Assembly: GCA_021234155.1 (NCBI GenBank)
Contig: JAJEKV010000053.1
Coordinates: forward strand, 1,501,307 to 1,565,306
Origin: Isoetes taiwanensis
Lineage: Eukaryota > Streptophyta > Lycopodiopsida > Isoetales > Isoetaceae
Direction: 5' to 3'
DNA: 64,000 bases
Position 1 is the stretch's first letter; each line of letters begins with the position of its first letter. The translations under genes were made by a program, and so were the position numbers. The notes beneath the pieces were generated by a model that was not told where the DNA came from, ran no database searches, and worked only from the letters and a program-made list of their open reading frames with translations. This document shows, in pieces, positions 23,519 through 34,775 of the stretch.

Positions 23519-24604
23519 ATTATGTGCATTTTACAAAAATAAGCCATGGATGCCATATCTATATCTTGTTGTCTCGGTTATGTTCTTTAAACTAATGTTC
23601 TTTTGTAGCCATTAAGGAATTAGAAAATCCAGTCTCTGATTGCATACATGTATGGGCATACAACTTTTCTGAATCATATCTTGTTTTTCTGAAGCTATCT
23701 TGTTTTTCTTGCTTTTAAGCTTCGAAGTGTAATGGCTCCATTCAACGAATACAGATGTGGGCAAGTTTTTTAGCAATTAAGTGTAGATTTATGGGATATT
23801 ATAGATGGATGAGTTATTGATCATGGTTCAACTGAAACATATTTGCAGAGTGGTGATTAATGGTGGAATCATATCCCTCTTTTTGTTCCTTCTCTGATTA
23901 GTTACAATTCAAACTAAAAGCTACTGTAAAGTAGCTGGTCGGTGTTTCTTGTCAATATCCATTGCACTAGCAGTGTTTTATTATTTTTGGGCCCAAAAAT
24001 ATAAGGTAATATATCACGTTCTTTTTGACAAAGAGGAGTATGAGAGGCAATTTGGCAGCAGGTAACAATCTCTCTTTCAGTTCATTTTCCAGAGTTTTCT
24101 TTATTGAGTTATCAGCTTTTGTTTTATAAGATGTCTTAGAATTGTGATTTAACATCATAAACTAGTAAGGATGGGTTTGAGTCCAGACATTTGTGAATTA
24201 TTTTCCTGGACAAATAATCATGTCTGGAACCGTGCCTTGAGTATCAATATCTTAGATTCAATAGTAAAATTCGTGAAAAGGAAATAGGTTTTCATATACA
24301 ACGTTAGCATGGTACTTGGGCATAGTACAACTTTAGCATGGTACTTGTAGCTGAAGGATAACACCTGTGGAGCTCAGGAAAATGTATCCTGCAAGCTATC
24401 AACTGCATTATTTTCTTCTAGTCTGTTATAATTATGTGCATTTTACAAAAATAAGCCATGGATGCCATATCTATATCTTGCTGTCTCGGTTATGTTCTTT
24501 AAACTAATGTTCGTTTGTAGCTATTAAGGAATTAGAAAACCCAGTCTCTGATTGCATACATGTATGGGCATACAACTTTTCTGAATCATATTTTGTTTTT
24601 CTGA
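23519..24604. repeat. 174-bp direct duplication in MULE 3' region
   Basis: The segment starting ATTATGTGCATTTTAC at 23519-23692 recurs at 24431-24604 with few differences. It lies in the noncoding part of the MULE between the transposase stop and the right TIR. Confidence 0.85.
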
Positions 24605-25217
24605 ATTGTATTTGGAAGCACTTGGAAGTGCTTGTATTGTTTTTTTGGATTGCTTTTCGAAGTGCTTCAATTGTTTAGACCTGATTTTGACAGAGAAGAA
24701 AAGTTCTTTCTGCCCAATGGACCTGAAGTTAACAAGGATGAAGAGGATATATGACTAAGATTGTTGTTTCCATTGGATAAACTATCAGCTTCCAGAGTCA
24801 GCTCGAACAAGACTTCCCAAAGGAGAAAGTGCGCAACTTTCCTTACAGACATGTTCAGTTTGACACAAACCACAATCATTACAAAATGCGGTCCTGCTTG
24901 TTTGAGCAAGGGGAAGATGGAAACATGCCATTTGGACAAGCTTGAGCACAAGGGATACAGATCTGTTGGGATGGAACTACACATAAGCTATTATCAGGAG
25001 TATATATTCCAAAACTGCTAGCATTAAACTTATACTGGCCTTGTTCACAAGGAATTGCAGTGCACACATCTGGACTGAAAAACTGTGGTAGGGGCTAAAA
25101 CTTAGTTCCATTCCCGAAACAATCTACTAATAAGTTGGTCTCACGAATTCCACAAGTTACATCTGCAGAGGCAAGGGCTAAGAAATATGACTTAATAGGC
25201 ACAGAAGATTGGTTAAA

Positions 25218-25375
25218 CTTCTGCCGGATCTATGCTCGCGCAACAAACGTAGGCAAATTGATGTTTGGAATTGCTGTTTGTCCACTGGATCTAGCTTCCC
25301 GCCACCGCCGTTCAGCTAAAAATGAAGATACGTACAATTAGACAAAAATACAAGGGCATTTTTAGAAATTTCCCT
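25218..25375. repeat. MULE right TIR
   Basis: Inverted partner of 20101-20299, ending TAGAAATTTCCCT. It lacks the 50-bp block seen in the left TIR. Confidence 0.93.
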
Positions 25376-25750
25376 AAAAATTAAAACCATATAACATATC
25401 ATAACCAAATATCATAAGAATATATATAACCATAACATTAAACCATAAATTATTAAAACTATAACACATCATACACCATAGAACCATAATATATTCCTGT
25501 GGCCACGTGCCAATTCCTCAGTGACTGCTAACGTGGCCTCATCAGCAGTCCGTGCACCTACGTCACGCATGACATGGCCTGTACGTGTCAGAGATTCATT
25601 AAGACACTTTTCGGAGGATCAAGGATGCAGCCAGAAATAACTGCACTCTTCCCCTTCCTCGACTCCGACCGATTCATCCTCCTCTGTTTTGGTGAGGCGA
25701 GAATAGGGAGTGTACATAAGGAGCGTACTTTCTGGAGTGCTGGCTGGGTG
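25376..25750. repeat. ATAACCAT-type repeat (right part) and transition DNA
   Basis: AT-rich words such as AAAACCATATAACATATC continue to about 25490, matching the repeat left of the MULE. The remainder becomes GC-richer and leads into the palindrome array. No gene is seen. Confidence 0.6.
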
Positions 25751-25754
25751 AGGG

Positions 25755-26073
25755 ATTCTCGACTCGCAAGTCGAGAATGCCTCAGCCAGCCAACGCTCCT
25801 ATTCTTGACTCACTATTCTCGACTCGCGAGTCGAGAATGCCTCACCAAACGCCCTATTCCCCACCGGGCTATTCTCACTCGCATGAGTCGACATTGCCGG
25901 CGATAACGCCCTATTCTTCGACTGCCTCGCTATTCTCGACTTGGAGTCGAGAATGCCTCAACCAGCCAACGCTCCTATTCTCGACTCGCTATTCTCGACT
26001 CGCGAGTCGAGAATGCCTCATCCAGCCAACGCTAGTCTACAAGCCCACATATTCTCCGATGCGAAATGAGAAT
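25755..26073. repeat. Palindromic TCGACTCGCGAGTCGA array, cluster 1
   Basis: Four clear copies and two decayed ones of a 23-24 bp palindrome lie at 25755-25778, 25815-25838, 25871-25894 (decayed), 25932-25954, 25991-26014 and 26051-26073 (decayed). The core is TCGACTCGCGAGTCGA flanked by ATTC/GAAT. Copies at 25815 and 25991 are perfect palindromes. Spacers repeat GCCTCA and CCAGCCAACGCTCCTATTC. Related words occur in the neighbouring tandem repeat and in the intron at 29481-30137. Confidence 0.92.
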
Positions 26074-26212
26074 GCGGCCATCCGCACTAGATCCCTCTAC
26101 CCGGGTGCTTTTTTGAGGATAGGGGCTGGAGTCTTGGTGGTCGATACTAGACACGAACAGAGGACCATAAGGGGTGGGGGCTTTCGGGCTGAGTTGAGAA
26201 GGTCCTCAGCCC

Positions 26213-27365
26213 TTGACCTGCCCAAGCTCTAGTCCATTCTCTAGTGTCGAGTCGCAGGTGCCTCTACCCAATCAGAGCCACTCTCCTTTGAAGCATCTTC
26301 CTCAAATATTGCGAAGGGGAGGGGCTCGGACTGGGTGGAGGCCTCTGCGACTAACCACAGGGGACTGCATTTGAACTGCCTTTTTAAGGGAGGGCTGGGC
26401 GAGTCGAGAAGGCCCTCGATTCTTACACACAGCAACGCGGACTCCTTATCCCACATCCACCCTTGACCTTCCCAAGCTCTAGTGCATTCTCCAGTGTCGA
26501 GTCGCAGGTGCCTCTATCTAGTCAGAGCCACGCTCCTTCGAACCATCTTCCTCAATATTACGAAGGGGAGGGGCTCAGACTGAGTGGAGGCCTCTGTGAC
26601 TAACCACAGGGGAGTGCATTTGAACTGCCTTTTTAAGGGAGTGTTGCGGGCTTTCTCGACTCACGAGTCAAGAAGGTCCTCGAGTCTTACACACAGCAAT
26701 GCAGACTCCTTATCCCACTTCCGCCCTTGACATACCCAAGCTCTAGTGCATTCTCCAGTGTCGAGTCGCAGGTGCCTCTACCCAATCAGAGCCACTCTCC
26801 TTCGAACCATCTTCCTCGAATATTGCGAAGGGAAGAGGCTCGGACTGGGTGGAGGCCTCTGCGATTAACCACAAATGAGTGCATTTGAACTGCCTTTTTA
26901 AGGGAGGGCTGGGGGCTTTCTCGACTCGAGATTCGAAAAGGCCCTCAAGTCTTACACACAGCAATGCGGACTCCTTATCCCATGTCCGCCCTTGAACTGC
27001 CCAAGCTCTAGTGCATTCTCCAGCATCGAATCGCAGGTGCCTCTACCCAGTCAGAGCCACTCTCCTTCGAACCATCTTCCTCGAATATTACAAAGGGGAG
27101 GGGCTCAAACTGGGTGGAGGCCCCTGCGACTAGCCACAAAGGAATGCATTTGAACTGCATCCCAATAACTGCATCTGCGACTCACATCAATGCAGACTCC
27201 TTATCCCACATCCGCCCTTGATCTGCCCAAGCTCTAGTGCATTCTCCAGGGTCGAGTCGCAAGTGCCTCGAGCCAGTCTGAGCCACTCTCCTGCGAACCA
27301 TCTTCGTCGAATATTGCGAAGGGGAGGGGCTCAGACTGGGTGGAGGCCTCTGCGACCAACCACAA
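26213..27365. repeat. Five-copy tandem repeat, unit about 225-266 bp
   Basis: Units begin with CTTGA(C)...CCCAAGCTCTAGTGC at about 26213, 26462, 26726, 26992 and 27217. Each unit includes a GTCGAGTCGCA word, and several include a half or full TCGACTCG palindrome. On the minus strand, units stay open over about 70 codons (26456-26241 and 26964-26743), reading similar peptides such as LPFAIFEED and SGSDWVEAPATRH. It could be a satellite or a repeat-protein relic. Confidence 0.88.
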
Positions 27366-28133
27366 GGGAATGCATTCCAACCAAAACTACCAAAACATGG
27401 AGTTGTTCGCGAGTTACTCCAATTGGTTTCTCCCTTGCTCAGCATCTCTCAACCCCGAGAGTATCTTGACACTGAAATATGCTCAACAAGGAAACAACCA
27501 ATTGATCAAAATTTCGAGCAGGTCCACATTCTAAACAAGTCTAGCATGCCTAACAGCATTTCTGAAACAAGTATCCTAATAAGACAGTGGTAAGCACTCA
27601 TCTCTTCTCGCAAGTACTCTTTGGGCCATTGTATCACAGATCCCGCAGCTTCTCTGAGGGTTTGCTTCTTCTGTCGGCCTCATCAACAAGGTTTCTCCAT
27701 CAAAAACAATGTCAAAGCGATTCTTGTGTATCCCTTCTCCATGGCGCTGCAGTGAAGAGTGCCCATGTCCTCTAGCTCATCTCCCGCTGCTACCTTGAAC
27801 TCACATACATCGATCAAATCATTTAGTTTCAACAAAACACTCAGTTAGATGGAGATACATATTAAACCATTGTTAGGAGTTTACAGCATCGTGGCGCCAT
27901 GGCGGGACGTCGTTCGAAATCTCTCTCGGCCTTCGGCTGCTAATACCCGATAAAACTATGCGTCCGATAAACTCCACTACGCTCGATACACTTAGCCCCT
28001 CGAAATGTAAAATTTGGAATGTGTTTGGGCGGGCTAAAGATGGCCGTGCTGTACCCTTAGCCCGCTGTTTTCTTTTGAATGATTGTATGTCCTTAATTTC
28101 AAATTTAAGAACACGCCGGAACCTGTTTTTTAG
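27366..28133. other. Possible upstream region of the DGQHS gene
   Basis: No clear gene is seen. Minus-strand 27590-27790 has a faint ankyrin-like phrase that I do not trust. The stretch 27890-27990 is GC-richer and has repeated CGATAAA words just before the plus-strand gene, so it may hold its promoter. Confidence 0.35.
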
Positions 28134-31100
28134 ATGCAGTCCCGGAAGAGACTAAGTTTAGAAGGGAATTCGAGCAGCAAGAGACAGCGTCAGCATCAAG
28201 ACATGACGACTCCAACAAAGAAGCGGGGTGCCAGATCGGAGCCGGGTTCTAGTCGAACGAAGAAAGGAAAGACCACGCCTCCCGGTAAGCTCTCAATTTT
28301 GATTCGATTCATCTACCTCTTCTGACTATATTTTAGCCTTGCAGCATTTATAGCAAAGACACTCGTCATCACGGGTAGAACTCCATTCTTCGCTCTTGAA
28401 TGATTGGAGACAGAGCTGCTGGGACCCCCTGCAGATTGCTGGTGGTATGTCGAAGTAACATCTTGTGGGAAAGAGAAAGATCTGTTTCTTTGGCAAAGGG
28501 ATAAAAAAGGTTCCGGCGACAAGTATAAGAAGGTCGGTGTGGTCCTCTCGGTTGTTGCACCAGATACAAGACATCTTACTTTGTATGTGAAAGACGTGTT
28601 GAAGGGTAAATTTTACCACACCAGGAAATCGTCTGTCTCCAACTATTCTTGTACATCGATGAGCAAGGCCAAGGGGACTGACAAAAGGTCGGCGCCTCTA
28701 AATTGCCAGAACTTGAGCTGGAAGGATTTGGAAGGGATGAAGGAGGCCGGAACGCTGACATTAAGGGAGCTCGGAATGGAGATTTCCAGGGTGAGAGAGA
28801 AGCTCTTTAACACAGGGAACTTCACATCCAACGTGCTTAAGACTTTAAAGCACTCAACAGTTACGAAGGATGTTGTTGAGAGCGAGAAAAGTCCAGAGAA
28901 GAGTGCGAGTATGGAAACTGAAAGCACTCCAGAGGATTCCGATGCAGAAGATGACAAAATGGTAGACTCCCAGTTCTTGGATCTAGATGACCAAATAAAT
29001 AAGTCGCAGATGGGGGAGCAAAAGATGGAGGGCCTGGCTCAGTATTATCCACTGGGGATTGGCCACAACTTGCTGCTGGACATAAGAAGGTTAAAGGTTT
29101 GCACTGACGATGTGGTCCTCTTCAACCACAAGGAATTTAATCCAGCTCACATGCTAGAGATTCTGAACCTCATGGTGCATCATCCTATTGCGGATCCAAT
29201 GCCTACGGACGTTATACCATTCAGCAGAGCTATAAGTGAGTTGTTCAGATGGAGCATTGAGGAAGACCTGAAGGGCAAAGATGTGAGATTCTGGGTTGTG
29301 GATGGTCAGCATTCAGTGAGGGCACCACGTGTTGCAGACAGAAAAGGAGCTCCCACAGAGGATTAAAGATCGGTATTCCAAACGGGAGTGCAAAGTTCTC
29401 TCAGCGGATACACCACCCACCGAGCTCGCCAGCATTAGCCATTGTCAGAATACAATAGCAGCAAGTGCCAGCTACATAAGGTATATATCGTCTACGCACG
29501 GGGGGCAATTTCCTCGCCTTTCCCGAGTGAAAGACCCCACATCCTCTGTTTTCTGCCTTCCTCTGGGTATTCTCGACTCGGGAGTCGAGAATACCCAGAA
29601 TTTGTAATTTACTGCTATACAGAGGCCTCTTTCCACTTGAGGACTTTCGACTTGGCGAAGCCCAGAAAAGACCCGCATTCTCTCTTTACGTGTTCCTCTC
29701 AGTATTCTCAACTTCGGGAGTCAAGAATACCGGAATTTGTAATTACTTCGCTATACGTAGGTCTCCTTCATTCTTGAGGACTTTCTCACCTTCAGAAAGA
29801 AAAGGCCCCCACTTACTTTTTTTTGTCTTCCTCACGGGTATTCTCGACTAGCGAGGTTGAGAATACCCGATCTATAATTTCCTTTTACGGGCTTCCTTGC
29901 GGTTGGTGACTTTCTGGACGAAATGAGAAATCTCTAACTCACCCTGTTTTTGTCTTCCTCCCGGTATTCTCGACTCCGAAGTCGAGAATAAAGTTTTAAA
30001 TTCTTGCTATCGGGGCTTCCTTGAAATGGGGGACTTTCTCGACTCGTGAGACGAGGAAGCTCCAAACCCTCTGTATGTTCTCTTCCCATGGATTATTAAA
30101 ATAACTGTTCTGACATAGTTCCATTTATTCATTGCAGCTCGTATCCTGACCAGATGATACACGCTTGGCAACAGTGGAAGGCATTGGGTTGTCCTCAGCG
30201 GCCTAAAAGGAAACAGGGCTCCCTCAGACAAGTGGAAGACCTTCGAGAAACTATGCAGATATGTTCTTCCAGGCCAGGAAGATGTTGAGGGGGATGATGA
30301 AGATGAGAAAAAGAAGAGAACACCAAGAAAGGGCAGGGAATCTCTATCTGACCAATATGACCTCATTCTCAGCAGGGGGGCAGTTTGGGTAAAATGGACT
30401 GAGATCTGGGTTCTCTGGACAAGAGACAAGCTTAAGGACAATAATGGAGAATTGCCAACAAGGTCGGACCCAAAGTTGTTCGATAAGCAGTTCATGAAAA
30501 GGATACAGGGCCTCACGGACAAAGAAGCGCTTGACCTACAGGGCAAAATCCTGGATGGGACAATCCTGCTAAGGAAGACTAGGAGTTCAAAAATGCAGGA
30601 CGCAAAGGATTATGCCACAGTCCTGAAGAGACAGCGTGCGTTGGAAGAAGGCATCACAGAATTCTATAATGTTGCATCCAATGCATGCCATGATTTTGAT
30701 TACTATAAAAAGAAGGCGGTGCTTGATGAGGATGACATGAAGGAGTTGAACCAGCTATGACCAAGCTTAAACGTGGCGTCAAAACTGCCCCCTTTCCTAA
30801 ATGTGCTATGGCACTTCCGAAGCGGAACCTTGGATTCGGGGTGGTGCCATTTAAGACAGACGATAGCTCCCCTCCCTTCTTGGTAACCTTGGGTCACAAG
30901 GGATTCAGTGGTCTGGAACTAGCGGCTGGGCCTATGGCACTATTTGCCATGACTATGATCGAAGACCCCATCCTATTTTATGAAAAAGCTGATATTGAGC
31001 AGTGGTATAAGACGTGTCTGGATATGATCGAGCTAGATACTTTCAGTTTCCTTATTTTTTGCATGCCGGGCAATCAAACAACTGTTATCTCACAGTGGGC

Positions 31101-31317
31101 AGCAGATATTAATTTCAGTAACAAGGTATTGTATTCCATATACGAGCTAGAACATGAGTGTAGACTTGGCCTACCAAAGGCACCAAGTTTTGCCAACATA
31201 ATTTTGTTTCTGCTTTCAAGGTCGAATGCAGACTTGGACAAGTGGTGGTCAAGCGAGCACCACTACGTTGATAAGTTCATGATTTCTCAGGAGCATATAG
31301 AACCCTGCAGTATTTAG
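28134..31317 (+). pseudogene. Unknown multi-exon gene with DGQHS motif, single-base frame breaks
   Basis: Exons read 28134-28284, 28435-29480 and from 30138, with GT-AG introns in matching phase. The N-terminus is Lys/Arg/Ser-rich (SSKRQRQ, TKKGK), suggesting nuclear entry. Then come CWWYVEVTSCGKEKDLFLW, an acidic linker (about 28880-29030), and FWVVDGQHSV. The segment after DGQHS (ELPQRIKDRYSKREC) gives a layout resembling DGQHR/ParB-like proteins, by motif only. The final exon has an acidic KKKRTPRKGR segment and a 186-codon ending with FSFLIFCMPGNQTT. Single-base frame changes occur near 29320, 30210 and 30757, but there are no internal stops in the coding frame. The breaks could be mutations or assembly errors. 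The family is not recognised; mobile-element origin is plausible. Confidence 0.6.
29481..30137 (+). repeat. Intron containing palindrome array, cluster 2
   Basis: The 657-bp intron holds four tandem units of about 127-137 bp. Each carries GGGTATTCTCGACT..AGTCGAGAATACCC-type hairpins (29565-29596, 29702-29730, 29836-29868, 29963-29990), separated by TTTGTCTTCCTC and TTTGTAATTT words. The first has a 15-bp stem. The palindrome core is the same as in cluster 1. Confidence 0.9.
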
Positions 31318-31399
31318 TTTGCTTGATAACTCCTTCTGGATGGGTAATTTTACAATTAAATATGAAATTGTGTCGTTCCTTCTATATTCTCCACATGAG

Positions 31400-32110
31400 A
31401 ATGTAGATTCTCCAATCTGCAGGGTTAATAGATAGAAAGCAACCCAGAAAGCTTAGAGAGAAAAGATCATATCCAAGATGATTAGAGGCACATTTTAGAG
31501 CCCACTCAGACCAAATGCAAGTTACAAAAAGGTGATTCTCATCCTCTCAACACTCATGCATATAATGCACACTTTGCAGTCTGCCATATGGAGCTTATAT
31601 CTCTTCTTATTTGTTGCAAGAGCCCTGTGCTAAAGCTGTCACATAAATGTAACGATCTTTGGGTAATTTGGACTGGCCCACATAAAAATAAGGTCCCTGA
31701 TGCACCTATCAGGATCAATTTGCCATATATTCTGCAAAGTGATACTCTAATCTCTCATCAAGGATCTGTAAGTTTTATGAACAGTTAAACCAGCAGAGTC
31801 ATTATGGTTCCAAGTAATATCATCGTCAGACCAAATTCTATAAATTAACGTGAGAAAAATATTATTATAAAGGAAGTGACAGTCCTCTCCTTCATTGACT
31901 AGAGTCGAATTATGAAAGGGAATCAAACCTTGGTCAAACATCATGGGTGGAAAAGATAGCCTTTGAGCTCCACTTCTTTGCTTGATCCAGAAAGGGCAAG
32001 ACATAAATTGGGATCATTAGTAATAAGTGCAGGGTTCTAGAAGATATTAACCTGGGTCCAGGCCTTGATCCACTTCATCAGAATGCCATGGATTGAATTA
32101 GGGACAGAGA
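31400..32110 (-). pseudogene. LINE 3' pol relic (zf-RVT region)
   Basis: The minus strand reads RIWSDDDITWNHNDSAGLTV then KTYRSLM, followed in broken frames by CKVCIICMSVERM and TCIWSEWALKCA. This W-Cys-x2-Cys-His-like order is the zinc-binding domain at the end of plant L1-type reverse transcriptase proteins. It is 5'-truncated and full of stops. No poly(A) or target duplication was resolved. Confidence 0.6.
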
Positions 32111-32572
32111 AGGGAAAGTTGATTGAATGAGAAAAGCTCAACTAGCTTTCCCATAAAAAGGTCATTCCAATGTAGAAAAGGGGCAATAAATATATGCTAT
32201 TGTCTTAGAGATTAGTCATTTATTTCTAAAGCTTTAGCGGATACAATATTTTCACATTTGAAAGTTCTAAGTTCTATACAACAAATACTTCAGTATCGTG
32301 AAGCCATCACATAATTGTTTATATCCTCATGGTGGTTACCATTTGTGCAGTATGGAGGTGGGCTTTCCATTAATCAAGTCCAGAGGAACATTTCTTCTCA
32401 AATGATGATGGATACAAGTAAGGAAAATATGCATGTCTAATATTTTTATCTTGTGCATTCTATCTGATGTAGATAGGATAGTGAAAATTTAAAAATTACA
32501 AGCAGTTGTGAATATCTGACATAGTGCCAGGAGGATAGAAAATAAATTGAGAGTGTTTTCACAAAGCAGAGA

Positions 32573-32668
32573 TTGGTAGCGCATGGTACTCCTTTATAGG
32601 ACGCTGCCTTGTGGCGTGACGTTAAAATCTCTTCTTCTTCTTCTTCTTCTTCTTCTTCTTCTTCTTCT
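32573..32668 (+). mobile_element. tRNA-like SINE fragment with (TTC)n tail
   Basis: TTGGTAGCGCATGGTACTCC followed by GTGGCGTGACGTTAAAATC resembles a tRNA D-arm and T-arm, and runs directly into about 13 TTC repeats. It shares GGTAGCGCA with the fragment at 8944. This suggests a tRNA-derived SINE with a simple-sequence tail. Confidence 0.45.
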
Positions 32669-32690
32669 TTATATGAATACTAGAAAAAGT

Positions 32691-32707
32691 GCCCAGCATT
32701 GCTGGGC
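32691..32707. other. GCCCAGCATTGCTGGGC hairpin
   Basis: A 7-bp perfect stem with an ATT loop, preceded by TACTAGAAAAAGT. It is a CpG-decayed version of the hairpin at 49208-49224, which follows AACTAGTAAACGT. Confidence 0.8.
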
Positions 32708-34173
32708 TTTTTATCTGGCTTAAATTCAAAATTAATTAAACTATGGTTGAGAATGTCTGGAGGGGCATATCTGGTCATATGTTATAAGTTGAAATTTGAA
32801 ATTATCTTTATAAACTGCTAGGAACACATGGTAGGCGATGACGAGCATTCATAGTAGATGTATCTAATGGGTTTAATATAATTAGAATTTTCAGATGAAA
32901 TTGAATATTGTCGATAGAGATTTTATGTTGCCTTGGGTACATTTGACTCAGAATTTAAACATGTGATTATGGTGGTGTTGAATGTTAAGTTACAGTACGT
33001 TTAATATGGTTTGATGTTGTTAATCCCATTGATCTGAGCCATCAGATCGACATTCTAGAGGGGGCGAGTATGATATCTCGCATGCATGCATTGCATGCTT
33101 TCTCTGGTTGGGAGATCGCTATTTTAGGCGATCATGCACTCAAACACCTGAAATTCCAACACTCATGCATGATTCTATAGAGTATATATGCAATTCCATG
33201 TTTAACATTTGAGTTGCAAAGCCATCTAGGGATAAAAATCTCGTATGCCACAATAAAATCCTTGATGAACAAGTTCCGTGAATAGTCAAATGACTATCTC
33301 AAAAACATATTTTTTTTGCATGTAATAAGAAGCCATTTTTATTGTATTACATTTAGAGGAAACATCTTGCGATGGCTTTATTTTTTGCTTGATGTAGTTT
33401 CCTCTCCTTGCTTATGATTGAACTCTTGGCTTATCTCAAACTTAGTTTTTATATGTAACATTACAATTGGATGCCATTCTTCGTGTAATACATTTGCGCC
33501 CAAACCTAAAATGCATGCTCAAGATCAACTATTTCTCTGGCAACAAAAAGAAATACCTTGCAAGGCTTTTGTCTTCTATTTTGGGTAGTTACAATTCCTT
33601 GCTTATAAGATTGAACTTGTGGTAATGATATTGACAACATAAATCATCCATTCATTTGTACACTTCTGTGTCGAAATAATAAGAACTCTAATTCTTCATA
33701 TTTAAGAGATATTTCCACTAAGACAATGCATGCGATGCAGCAAATCACCATTACACCTCCACTCGTGCATGTTCATAACCAATAAATAATCTCACATTCT
33801 GTCAACCTTTTATGATGTTAGGGTATGGAACCATGTTGATGATGTGGTTTAGAATTTTGATTCAAAGTAATATAGGCACAAAGAGGTCATTGGTTCTTTG
33901 CAATTCAACCTAGCTCCTATCAAACAAATAGATCTTCATGAGATTGAATAAATCCATGAAAGCATAATCAAGTTATTTGAAGTGTCAATTTCACGCATTA
34001 TTAAGTATGAAGTTGCAAATACAAAGCTATAAAGCTTCACTATGCAAGTAATAATTTTTAAAAAGATGGTCCTTCCGGAATACTTTGTTTCTTGCAAGTT
34101 GATGTTATAATTAAATCACCGCCACATACTTTTGACGAAGAAATTTTGAAAAAAATGAGAAAGAAAGAACGTT
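32708..34173. other. AT-rich DNA, no recognised gene
   Basis: No ORF with domain signature. Scattered ATGCATGCATGC-type words occur near 33085. Nothing further is supported. Confidence 0.4.
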
Positions 34174-34775
34174 ACCAAATTGAGAAAGAGAAAGACCAAA
34201 TGACCAAGTATAACTTTCTGCATATATAGGAAACCATGAAACCTTCGGTTCCCAGCAACATAAATGCAACAAAAGCCAAATAGCCATACAACAAGTGGCC
34301 CTATGATTAATATCATTTGCAGATGGTTGAAATCGTCTATAAGCTTTGCACATAAGAAAATTTTAATGATCAGACTGATGTGGCCCTTTCATTTGGCAGT
34401 AAAGTTTCGAGTGATGGCATGGTGATTTGACTCTACTATTGCTCATAAATAATATTGGAATAAAAGAGGAGACAAATGCATCATACCTCTCTGAGGCCTT
34501 GCCATAAAGCAGTGACCAAATAATGTTTAGCATCCATATCTGTTGTTTGCAGAACCTGACTTTTGAGCACTAACACAAACATAGCAAGCAAACATCAAAG
34601 ATAAGAGATTAGAGTTTAGAGCTTACAATACACATTCCTGGTAGCAACGCCAAAAGGAGTTTAGCTCACATGCATATGTTATGAGCTGGAAAAAGCTGGA
34701 GCCATTGCAAATGCGCATAAGTGCAGTTAATTAACTAAAGCAACACTTTGAAATATGTGCCCATCCCATTGATAC
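34174..34775. repeat. Segmental duplication, copy 1
   Basis: About 600 bp is repeated in the same orientation at 36363-36967, with moderate divergence and small indels. Shared landmarks include GAGAAAGACCAA and CTCTACTATTGCTCATAAAT. The second copy abuts the 3' end of the GMC oxidoreductase relic. No clear protein is encoded. Confidence 0.88.

Larger units (their letters stand above)
20101..25375 (+). mobile_element. Mutator-like element with long TIRs and SWIM transposase
   Basis: The left end (20101-20299) and right end (25218-25375) are inverted copies. Both outermost 40 bp read AGGGAAATTTCTAAAAATGC onward without mismatch. The left TIR carries a 50-bp insertion (20141-20190) absent from the right. 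The element encodes a MuDR-type transposase (20573-23338) and is interrupted by a 1051-bp hAT-type insertion. About 1.9 kb of noncoding DNA follows the gene and contains a 174-bp direct duplication. Confidence 0.93.

Noticed and set aside
27590-27790. Ankyrin-repeat fragment on the minus strand
   Set aside because: The phrase GTLHCSAMEKGYTRIALTL is suggestive, but only one partial repeat is present and stops follow.
30757-31317. Independent second gene overlapping the DGQHS gene by ATGA
   Set aside because: A four-base overlap is a bacterial operon feature. In a plant, a one-base frame change within one gene is simpler.
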